Below, one piece after another: positions 1-6,762 of a stretch of 16,873 nucleotides of DNA (position 1 is its first letter; every line of letters begins with the position of its first letter). A program made the position numbers and the translations under genes. The notes under the pieces were generated by a model that was not told where the DNA came from, ran no database searches, and was given only the letters and a program-made list of their open reading frames with translations. This DNA comes from Saprospiraceae bacterium. GTDB taxonomy: Bacteria; Bacteroidota; Bacteroidia; Chitinophagales; Saprospiraceae. The stretch covers positions 1-16,873 of the forward strand of contig JABDLW010000607.1 in the NCBI GenBank assembly GCA_013001805.1, read 5' to 3'.

Positions 1-145
1 CAAAGAAATTACAGATAATAATTAATGAGTTCCTGTACTATTTCTATTCAGAATTAAACTCAATGTACTAGAAAATCTCTAAAGCTTAACCGCTTAGAAA
101 TAGCCAAGCCAAGGAATTATCACACAAGTTTAATACGGAAATTAA

Positions 146-673
146 TTAGAAGTCACAGCATAATTGCATTTCTTCGATACCACCCTGAGGATTAATTTGC
201 ATTAAGGTGGTATCGGGACCATTGGCATGGTTGTTTTTTTCCGTAAACTTAATATCGATAAAAGAGGGCATTTGCCGGCTTTGCCCGATAGACACAATTT
301 TTAAGTCCGCAGGATTGAATGCCATGATATCAACTATTGAATGATAAGTGGGATGAATAGTGGTCACCAACATTTGCCGCTCATCTTCCTTGCGACAGGA
401 GATCAGGATAATTTCAAATGGTTTATCCATTCTTTTTTCCGGGAATACAAATTTCCGATGTCCATAAATGTCCTCATAGCCATTTTCATTTAGCTTTCGG
501 TAGAATAGCCCCTTTTCAATTTTTATCGAATCCTGCATCAGATCATCACCGTGATTATTATGAGCGGTTAATTCGGTGGTGGGTAGATGATCAAATGACT
601 TGTCAGTGCAGGAATAAAGCAAAAATAGGCTAATAATCAATCCGGATCGAAAACTGAATGTCGGTATCTGCAC
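146..673 (-). CDS. Small putative lipoprotein of unknown function
   Basis: I do not recognise a family. From the GTG at 673 the protein is 175 aa. It opens with a short stretch holding one Arg, a hydrophobic core (about residues 11-20) and then Tyr-Ser-Cys, so Cys22 is a likely lipidation site. The rest is hydrophilic, with no other membrane segment, and ends in a Cys-Cys-Asp-Phe tail. The frame stays open to a GTG at 736, but that start would add a second hydrophobic stretch before the signal peptide. I therefore prefer 673, although no clear ribosome binding site decides it. The gene stands alone: 145 bases of apparently non-coding DNA follow it and about 550 bases separate it from the next gene. 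If real, the product would sit on the periplasmic or outer-membrane face. That it is a gene is fairly likely; its function is unknown. Confidence 0.6.
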   Translation of the reverse strand: MQIPTFSFRSGLIISLFLLYSCTDKSFDHLPTTELTAHNNHGDDLMQDSIKIEKGLFYRKLNENGYEDIYGHRKFVFPEKRMDKPFEIILISCRKEDERQMLVTTIHPTYHSIVDIMAFNPADLKIVSIGQSRQMPSFIDIKFTEKNNHANGPDTTLMQINPQGGIEEMQLCCDF

Positions 674-1222
674 TACGGTAGCTATGATGAAGAAAAGCTT
701 ACAGGATAAAATTACAGAAATAAGTCGAAGTTGCACCGCCTGTTTTGCAATATGCTACGTCGCCGAAAGGATGCTAATAATCTTCAGGACTTTGCTACTA
801 GACAAATCCATTAATTATTATCTATAATTATCTTCCTGTTTTATGCCATTTCTTCGTTGTCGTCAATCACTGCACGACCGCCCTGCTTCATTCCTCCGGT
901 CTTGATCTGACACTAGGGTACTTCTATTTACTCCGTTCATGGCCTGAACGTTCCCGAAAAGTGGGGAGCTGGATGGATCTTTTAAATTCATACGTCGTTG
1001 AAGCTCGATTACGTAGCTCCGGCTATGTGCTTTCGCTTCGCCTTGTTTGAATTCAAAATCTCTCATCCTCAGTCTCATTCAGGAGTAAATAGAGGTACCC
1101 ATAAAACATCTTGAAATTCTGACGAAAAAACTAATGGGTTCGTCTACTAGTATCTATCGCTTTTTGCCTCCGGTCACTTGTGAGCTTGAGCAAAATCACC
1201 ATACGTGCTCTAAAAAGTATTG
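674..1222. other. Long intergenic stretch with no clear gene
   Basis: About 550 bases lie between two divergently read lipoprotein genes. The only candidate coding content is the short minus-strand ORF at 863-1078, listed separately. I see no tRNA, no rRNA, no strong hairpin followed by a T run, and no transposase remnant. Promoters for both flanking genes should lie here or at its edges. Confidence 0.5.
863..1078 (-). CDS. Doubtful short ORF, 71 aa
   Basis: An ATG-started frame of 71 codons with a very hydrophilic, basic product (many Arg, Lys and Asp; no hydrophobic segment). A second in-frame ATG four codons in follows a GAGG that could serve as a ribosome binding site. The first half has ordinary mixed codon use. 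The second half is rich in Arg, Ser and Asn and looks less like a folded protein. No family is recognised. It could be a small real gene, the remnant of a longer one, or a chance frame in a spacer. Confidence 0.25.
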   Translation of the reverse strand: MRLRMRDFEFKQGEAKAHSRSYVIELQRRMNLKDPSSSPLFGNVQAMNGVNRSTLVSDQDRRNEAGRSCSD

Positions 1223-1230
1223 TAAATTTG
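1223..1230 (+). promoter_or_regulatory. Candidate Bacteroidota -7 promoter element
   Basis: TAAATTTG matches the Bacteroidota primary-sigma -7 consensus TAnnTTTG exactly. It would place transcription start near 1237, about 35 bases before the ATG at 1273. No TTTG is seen at the expected -33 spacing, so it is a half-match. It supports the 1273 start over the upstream ATG at 1180, which would lie ahead of the transcript. Confidence 0.35.
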
Positions 1231-1272
1231 TGCTGCTGGCGCGAGGACAAAGCCCGCTCAGTAAAAAAAAAG

Positions 1273-1665
1273 ATGAGAATATCGAATGCTTTATTTTACC
1301 TCCTGCTTGGGCCGTTGGCAATGATAATTTACAGTGCCTGTGGCACTACGGGTGCTGTCAAAAACAGTGGCGAACGCGCTGAAAGGGTATATCAATCGCT
1401 CTTTGACATGTTGCGGGCCCAACCGGAGCTGACGATTAGTGGATCACAAACGGATGCAGTTATCAGAATAAGGGGTAACACATCAATAGAAGGCAATAAT
1501 GATCCTTTGTTTGTAGTCAACGGAACTCCAGCTGGTCATGGATATGCCAGTGTACAGCAACTGAGTGTCGATGATATCGAGTCTATCCGTGTTTTACCAC
1601 GTTCACAAGCTGGTATATATGGAGCTCGCGGCATCAACGGAGTCATTTTAATAAAAACCAAGTAA
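1273..1665 (+). CDS. Stand-alone TonB-receptor plug-domain lipoprotein
   Basis: A 130-aa protein that is essentially a signal peptide plus one plug domain. Residues 1-22 form a lipoprotein signal ending Tyr-Ser-Ala-Cys (Cys23 lipidated). After a short linker come the plug signatures: VIRIRGNTSI (63-72), DPLFVVNGTP (77-86), DIESIRVLP (101-109) and the closing AGIYGARGINGVILIKTK (113-130). In SusC-type receptors this domain closes the beta-barrel pore, but here the frame stops right after it and no barrel follows. Such barrel-less plug lipoproteins recur in Bacteroidota and their role is not established. A frame-compatible ATG at 1180 adds a non-signal-like leader and is rejected. It is the only convincing plus-strand gene in the window. 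It could act as a decoy or partner for TonB or SusC proteins, or be a relic that kept only the plug; the intact signal peptide and clean stop argue against a fresh truncation. Confidence 0.8.
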   Translation: MRISNALFYLLLGPLAMIIYSACGTTGAVKNSGERAERVYQSLFDMLRAQPELTISGSQTDAVIRIRGNTSIEGNNDPLFVVNGTPAGHGYASVQQLSVDDIESIRVLPRSQAGIYGARGINGVILIKTK

Positions 1666-2047
1666 GGTAGGATCAAACCAGCAACATGATTTTCTGCCAC
1701 TTGATTTGGAGCACAGCCTTCGTTTATGAGGTGACAGGGACTACCCAAAAGTACCGGTAAAGGACCTTCCATCTGAGATGCCTTTTGCACTATCACCGGA
1801 AAAAGCTATCAATGACAAACAGGTGAAAAAGCCGGTTCCATTTTCAGCACTCCATCAACACCTGGATCACTTGATCACTGGGATTTACCACTGGAAATCA
1901 TCGCTGGATAGATGCCCATTTGGCTGATTATTTCCGTGCATGTGCGGATGTCGTCAGAAGGCATTTGATGATTTTCTAAATTAATGCCTTACAATAAATC
2001 ATTGAGCAGCTGTCTACAATGACTCGACATCGATATTATAGTAGTTT
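1666..2047. other. Intergenic stretch with decayed coding sequence
   Basis: No intact gene. Parts of all three plus-strand frames carry protein-like sequence. An open frame with a charged, proline-containing product runs from about 1730 to 1919, and the GH1-like pieces described separately lie at about 1836-1976. The mix of short open stretches in shifting frames suggests old, mutating coding DNA. It separates the plus-strand plug gene from the 3' end of the minus-strand permease. Confidence 0.4.
1836..1979 (+). pseudogene. Probable fragment of a GH1 beta-glucosidase
   Basis: The trace shifts frame twice. Codons from 1836 read FHFQHSINTWIT. Codons from 1867 read SLDHWDLPLEIIAG up to a TAG at 1909. 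Codons from 1905 read GW-type sequence continuing WIDAHLADYFRACADVV and end at a TAA at 1977. In order these resemble a conserved stretch of glycoside hydrolase family 1: the helix before strand 3, the T-L-Y-HWDLP strand, the GGW turn, then a helix of the type ADYFxxYAxVV. About nine residues expected between the first two pieces seem to be missing, and nothing recognisable lies on either side. It is therefore a scrap of a gene and not a shifted full gene. The call rests on eye alignment of about 45 residues, so chance similarity cannot be excluded. Confidence 0.4.
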
Positions 2048-4441
2048 CTATTCGCTGCGGAGACTATCTATTGGATTAATTAATGCTGCTTTTATACCCT
2101 GGAAACTCAAAGTTAACAGCGCTATAGCAATAGCGATTAATGCGGCGATGACAAACATCCACCATTGCATATTAATGCTATAGGCAAATTGATTCAACCA
2201 TTGAGACATAATAATGTAGGCAACCGGCGAAGCCAGAACGACGGAAAATATCACCAGGAATAAATATTTCCTGGATAGGAGAGTGAAAATCCCCACCATG
2301 CTGGACCCCAAAACTTTTCGTATACCGATTTCTTTTTTTCTTTGCGTAAATCCGAAAGAGGCAATGCCAAACAGACCCAGACAAGCAAGAAAAATAGCCA
2401 ACCAGGTAAAGACAAATGTAACACGGATATTCTGTGCCTCGAAGCGATACATTTCCTGAAATTGATCGTCCAGGAAATCGTAATTGAAAGGACGATGGCT
2501 GATCATAGAAGCCCAAACATCTCCCAGCTCCGTAAGTGTATTATTTAATCCTTGTCCCTGGAGTTTGATTAAAATAAAACGACCCCATATCTCTGGAAAA
2601 ATTACCAATGGCTCGATCGGTTGATGTAGCGAGGCAAAATGAAAATCACCAATTACTCCCTTCACAATAGATCGATTGCCGTTAAAACTTATGAGTTTAC
2701 CAATAGCTTCTTCTTCATGCCACCCCCAGAGCTTTGCCAATGATTGGTTTATGATTATAGGCTGGATTAAGTTAGAGTCACTATTTATTTTGTCTGAAAC
2801 TTTAAGATCGGTGTTTGAAAAATCTTGTCCGGCCAACAATTTAATATCCATGGTCTCCAGGAAATCCAAACCTACTGGCATAGCCGTAACCGGTCGGTTA
2901 TTTTGTCCGGTAATATCCAGCCCCACATCATAACCCCCTTTAATTTCGATGGGTAGATCGTAAGATATGCTGACAGCACTTACCCGGGGTATCGAAAGCA
3001 TTTGAGATTTTAATGCATCGTATTTGTCAAGTACGGCTCTGTCTCCCCGCAAGGCAATTACTCCCTCTTTGTCAAAACCCAATTTCTTATCCTGAATAAA
3101 TCGCATTTGGCTATGCAACGTTAAAGCACCAATAGTAAGGAGGATGGAAATGAAAAACTGAAAGACAATCAATGAATTTTTTAACCATTGATTATTTCGA
3201 CCAGAGAAAATCTGTGATTTTAAAGCTGTAATCGGATGGTATCTGACAATGACGAAAGCAGGGTACAGTCCGGCGAGCACACTCAGGAATATAGTGGCAC
3301 CAAGAATAATAACCAATGCATCAGGTTGCAGAAGTACGGCTAAATCCAGCTGCCGGTCAAAGAGGCTGTTAAAAACCGGTAAAAAGATATTGGCGATGAG
3401 TAAACCCAACATGACTGCAGTCAATGTAACCAGCCCTGATTCTATGATATTCTGGTTAATCAATTGGAATTTACTAATGCCTAGTACTTTTTGCACACCT
3501 ATTTGCCTTGACCGCTCCGAACTTGCCGCGGTAGTCAGGTTGACATAGGTGATGCCGGCTATCAATAAAATCAGGAGTCCTACTACCGCAAGAATGTAAA
3601 TGTATCTGATATCGCCGGCCGGTTCGAAATTTCCCGGAACTGTAGATTTTAAGTGTATATCACTAAGTTTTTCTAGTTGATAGGTAAGGTAATCATCTCC
3701 TGAGCTGCCGGTTTCACCACTTTTGGATTTCATATATTCCGGTATTCTTGCTCGCAGAGCTTTCAAATTTGCTTCTTTATGCAGCAGCAAATAAGTGACA
3801 TAGTTTGCATTCCACCACGACTCAGGCTGAGGTGAGGGCAAGGAGGCAAAGGAAGCAATGACACTGGGCTTGATATGGGTATTTTTTGGTGGATCGGCCA
3901 TGACGCCACTGACAGTGAATTCTTTGCTACTGCCGATCCTGATTTGTTTTCCAATGGGATTTTCCTGACCAAAATATCGTTGTGCGGCAGATTCTGACAG
4001 CACTGCTTGATCCGGTTGTTTTAATTGGTCCTGTATCCTTCCATTAAGCAGGGGAAAGGTAAATATTTGGAAGAATGTAGAGTCGGCAAAATATAGATCA
4101 GGCTCGTCTAATAAAATATTCTGGTATTTTATCGGCTGCGGATATTTAATTAATCTCACGGCGGACTCAATTTCCGGAAAATCCTGGCTGAAAGCTGTCG
4201 CCACTTTGTTACCAGTCACATTGGCGATTCCGGTTTCCCCACCAAAATGATATTCCATGTTGACCTTGACGATCCGGTCCTTCAGGAGATGTTGACCATC
4301 GTAACTGAGTTCATGTTGAATATACAAAGCAACTAGTATGCACGCTGCCACTCCAATAGCTAATCCGGTCAGTTTGATAATTGAAAAAGTACGGTCTTTA
4401 ATCAGATGTCTGAAGGCAAGGATTAAATATCGCTTATACAT
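2048..4441 (-). CDS. FtsX/MacB-type ABC transporter permease (797 aa, no ATPase nearby)
   Basis: A large inner-membrane permease with the duplicated layout common in Bacteroidota. It begins MYKRYLILAFRHLIKD, then TM1 (about residues 19-42) and a first periplasmic MacB_PCD-like domain. A block of three TM helices follows, with the FtsX motif SRQIGVQKVLGIS. A second linker TM (LIVFQFFISILLTIGALTL), a second periplasmic domain and a final three-helix FtsX block come next, with QRKKEIGIRKVLGSS and the usual ending NPIDSLRSE. MacB-like proteins couple a cytoplasmic ATPase to periplasmic work such as efflux or lipoprotein release. No ATP-binding subunit is present in the window, so partner and substrate are unknown. 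The frame is open 26 codons upstream, but ATG 4441 matches the family N-terminus and the extra leader is not conserved-looking, so 4441 is chosen. No obvious Shine-Dalgarno precedes it. It is transcribed alone. Confidence 0.9.
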   Translation of the reverse strand: MYKRYLILAFRHLIKDRTFSIIKLTGLAIGVAACILVALYIQHELSYDGQHLLKDRIVKVNMEYHFGGETGIANVTGNKVATAFSQDFPEIESAVRLIKYPQPIKYQNILLDEPDLYFADSTFFQIFTFPLLNGRIQDQLKQPDQAVLSESAAQRYFGQENPIGKQIRIGSSKEFTVSGVMADPPKNTHIKPSVIASFASLPSPQPESWWNANYVTYLLLHKEANLKALRARIPEYMKSKSGETGSSGDDYLTYQLEKLSDIHLKSTVPGNFEPAGDIRYIYILAVVGLLILLIAGITYVNLTTAASSERSRQIGVQKVLGISKFQLINQNIIESGLVTLTAVMLGLLIANIFLPVFNSLFDRQLDLAVLLQPDALVIILGATIFLSVLAGLYPAFVIVRYHPITALKSQIFSGRNNQWLKNSLIVFQFFISILLTIGALTLHSQMRFIQDKKLGFDKEGVIALRGDRAVLDKYDALKSQMLSIPRVSAVSISYDLPIEIKGGYDVGLDITGQNNRPVTAMPVGLDFLETMDIKLLAGQDFSNTDLKVSDKINSDSNLIQPIIINQSLAKLWGWHEEEAIGKLISFNGNRSIVKGVIGDFHFASLHQPIEPLVIFPEIWGRFILIKLQGQGLNNTLTELGDVWASMISHRPFNYDFLDDQFQEMYRFEAQNIRVTFVFTWLAIFLACLGLFGIASFGFTQRKKEIGIRKVLGSSMVGIFTLLSRKYLFLVIFSVVLASPVAYIIMSQWLNQFAYSINMQWWMFVIAALIAIAIALLTLSFQGIKAALINPIDSLRSE

Positions 4442-4592
4442 AAATTCACATTGATATAAACGCCAGAAATTAATAACGACCCAAAAATACGGCTGATATG
4501 CCAACATACCATAAGTCAAGAATATGCCAAAAACATAACTGATTGTAAATCAATTTTTTGCTAAAATAATTGAGACAAGAAGGTGTGCGATA

Positions 4593-4620
4593 TCGGACGT
4601 TTTTGTACGTGAGCGTACGA
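4593..4620. promoter_or_regulatory. Cluster of inverted half-sites upstream of the permease
   Basis: GTACG-TGAG-CGTAC (4605-4618) is a perfect 5-bp inverted repeat with a 4-base centre. A third related half-site, TCGGACG (4593-4599), forms a 6-of-7 inverted match with CGTACGA (4614-4620). The cluster ends about 150 bases upstream of the permease start, as expected for an activator or repressor binding site. Closely spaced CGGAC/CGTAC half-sites of this type stand out from the AT-rich surroundings. Which regulator binds is unknown. Confidence 0.4.
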
Positions 4621-4893
4621 TTGATTTCTGGTCTGATAAATACATAAGGTACTCAAAGAGACCTTTTGCAAAGGTTTATGGGGTCAACAGCCTCCTCGAG
4701 TAAAAGAATGATTTTAAGACATAGCATTGATCTACAAAGAGAAAATCGCTTGGACTTGTGATCCCGGCTCCGGAAGCTAAAACGGGGTACCCACACTTTG
4801 GTAGGAGCGTCATTTTCTACCCAGCGACTTGATAAACTAATTTGATGCTATATAGGTTGATCCGTCACCAAGTAAAAACATCGAAATCAAGAT

Positions 4894-4958
4894 TAAAATA
4901 CCTGCCACAAAAGCTAAAAAACAAGCAGAACCTTAGCTGGAGTATTAAAGGTATTTTA
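4894..4958. repeat. 10-bp inverted repeat with nested 6-bp repeat
   Basis: TAAAATACCT (4894-4903) pairs perfectly with AGGTATTTTA (4949-4958). Inside the 45-base loop, AGCTAA and TTAGCT can pair as well, giving a two-tier hairpin. It lies about 130 bases past the stop of the oxidoreductase gene. It could be a 3' RNA structure or the worn ends of a small mobile element. It is too AT-rich to be a convincing intrinsic terminator. Confidence 0.35.
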
Positions 4959-5085
4959 TTGACAGATTTATTCTGTAGAGAGCAGTCCTTTGGTTTGTCT
5001 CTCAGAGTATCCCAACCAAGTATAGCAACCACTCTTTGATCCAGAACCTAAGTTAAAACCCAAAAAATTATATACCCACCATTCC

Positions 5086-6762
5086 TTAATCTGCCTGTGT
5101 TTCATAAGCTAAAATCTGTCCCAGATTAATCAGGGAGCTTTCCAGATCGGGATAAGCAAGTTCCTGTACTCCAATCTGTTGATCAATACAGAGACTCGCT
5201 GCAACAGCAGCGCTTTGGCCTAAAATCATAAATACAGGTTCCATCCGGATCGACCCGTAAGCTATGTGCGAACTAGACACACAGACCGGTACCAGCAGAT
5301 TGGATATTTCACCTTCTTTGGGTATGATCGCTCCATAATCTATCTGATAGGGTTTCGGCGGACGAACTCCTATGTCTCCTTCATTTTGTACAAATCCTTC
5401 TTCCGTGACATACCTCTGAGTGTTGTGCGAGTCCATTCCATAAGACCCCATACCGATTGATTCGGGGACCTGCCGCCGGTCCATGATTTCATTTTCAGTC
5501 ATTACGTAGGCTCCGATCATTCGTCTGGCTTCACGCACATAGATCTGGTAAGGCCAATGGCCATTGTCAGAAAATTCATCCCGGGCCAAACCCCAGGTCT
5601 GCATTTTATCCCGGATATTTTCCGGTACGGTAGAATCATTAGTCAGGAAGTACATCAGTCCTCTTTGATAGGATTCATGCTCAGCGACGATTGCACGACG
5701 CTCTTCATAACTTCCTTCCGGATAGGTATAATTCATTCCGATATTATCTGTACTAAAAGGGCCATGATTATTGGTGTCGGTTTTACGGTTTGGAATGGGG
5801 TCAAATTTTTGAAAAGTCTCATCCCAACCGGAAGCATAGATCCGGGATAATAATTCATACTGTGATCGGTCATAGTCGTCAGGCTTGAGGAAAGGCACCT
5901 GGTTGTCGGGGTGGTTGCTCAGGCACATTCTAAAACAATAGGCCTGAATACGATGATCACCCTGACCTTTGATTCCTGGAGGATCCGTCGAAATCCGGGG
6001 TAAAACTCCAGACGTTGGATCACCTGGAATTTTGTAGGCGCTGATATCTGTTTCGAACTGATGTCCGTGATGAAAAACATTTGTCTGTACACCATTCCAG
6101 GTCTCACCATATTGGGCATTTGATTCCCGCCCGACATGGTATGAAACACCTGACGCCGCCATGAGATCTCCTTCATAGGTAGCATCGATAAAAACCTGTG
6201 CTTCATATTTCATTCCACTTAGCGTTGTAATAGACTTAACTTTCTGGTCTATGACCACCACTCCATTTTCGCGATTCAGACACTCATCTCTGACTACTTC
6301 AATATTTTCCTGCTTGATCAAATCCTCAAAAACCATTTCAGCAGCATGGGGTTCAAATATCCACATAGTGCGTTTGTCTCCATCAATAGCGGGAGTTCCC
6401 TGACCCTTGTTGCCGTATTCTGATCGCGGCTGCCAGGCCCAGTTTTCATCTTCCTGATAATGAGTATAGAGTTTCTGATAAAACTCACGGGACAAACCAC
6501 CGATTACTTCTTTATTTCCCGTGTCAGTAAATCCTAATCCTCCGGATGAAAGTCCGCCTAGATGTATAGTAGGTGAAACTAAAATCACTGATTTTCCACT
6601 TCTTGCCGCTTGTACCGCGGCAGTCACACCAGCCGAGGTGCCTCCATAAACAAGTATATCCGTTTTTTGAACATTTTGCTCTTCGACTTCTGAACATGAC
6701 CAATGGATCATACTGACCAGGAAAAAAAATAGAATAGATTTTTTGATTATACTAGTGTACAT
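5086..6762 (-). CDS. Exported FAD-dependent oxidoreductase (FAD_oxidored family)
   Basis: A 558-aa protein. Residues 1-22 form a hydrophobic signal ending His-Trp-Ser-Cys, so Cys23 may be lipidated, though the box is loose. The nucleotide-binding start follows at 35-64: TDILVYGGTSAGVTAAV, then a helix, then VILVSP. HLGGLSSGGLGFTDTG (68-82) is typical of this family. FIDATYEGDLMAASG (191-205) is the second flavin-contact motif, and the C-terminal block YGSIRMEPVFMILGQSAA closes the FAD fold. The family is common in Bacteroidota and Planctomycetes, often beside sulfatases and polysaccharide enzymes; substrates are mostly unproven, and xanthan-lyase labels in databases are unreliable. The ATG at 6762 overlaps the end of the cyclase gene by 16 bases, and no other start fits the signal peptide. 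It is the last gene of the sulfatase operon. No twin-arginine motif is present although the cofactor is usually loaded before Tat export. Confidence 0.85.
   Translation of the reverse strand: MYTSIIKKSILFFFLVSMIHWSCSEVEEQNVQKTDILVYGGTSAGVTAAVQAARSGKSVILVSPTIHLGGLSSGGLGFTDTGNKEVIGGLSREFYQKLYTHYQEDENWAWQPRSEYGNKGQGTPAIDGDKRTMWIFEPHAAEMVFEDLIKQENIEVVRDECLNRENGVVVIDQKVKSITTLSGMKYEAQVFIDATYEGDLMAASGVSYHVGRESNAQYGETWNGVQTNVFHHGHQFETDISAYKIPGDPTSGVLPRISTDPPGIKGQGDHRIQAYCFRMCLSNHPDNQVPFLKPDDYDRSQYELLSRIYASGWDETFQKFDPIPNRKTDTNNHGPFSTDNIGMNYTYPEGSYEERRAIVAEHESYQRGLMYFLTNDSTVPENIRDKMQTWGLARDEFSDNGHWPYQIYVREARRMIGAYVMTENEIMDRRQVPESIGMGSYGMDSHNTQRYVTEEGFVQNEGDIGVRPPKPYQIDYGAIIPKEGEISNLLVPVCVSSSHIAYGSIRMEPVFMILGQSAAVAASLCIDQQIGVQELAYPDLESSLINLGQILAYETQAD

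Larger units (their letters stand above)
4442..5085. other. Long intergenic stretch, two inverted repeats
   Basis: About 640 bases lie between the oxidoreductase stop and the first permease start, both on the minus strand. The stretch holds the half-site cluster at 4593-4620 and the 10-bp inverted repeat at 4894-4958. Short plus-strand frames are open here but encode no recognisable or signal-like protein. No tRNA was found. It should contain the permease promoter and any terminator for the sulfatase operon; I could not identify a convincing GC-rich terminator. Confidence 0.5.

Noticed and set aside
1180..1272. Longer N-terminus for the plug-domain protein
   Set aside because: Adds 31 residues without signal character ahead of an excellent lipoprotein signal, and lies upstream of the likely transcript start.
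1980..2047. TCATTG/CAATGA hairpin after the left permease as a terminator
   Set aside because: Only a 6-bp, AT-rich stem with no clean T run.
4442..4560. Sigma-54-like TGGCAT strings upstream of the left permease
   Set aside because: TGGCAT occurs twice, but the matching TTGC element is missing or one base off the required spacing.
4842..5039. Plus-strand frame of 65 codons in the long spacer
   Set aside because: Lys- and Gln-rich product with no signal, domain or ribosome binding site. It overlaps the inverted repeat and looks like chance.
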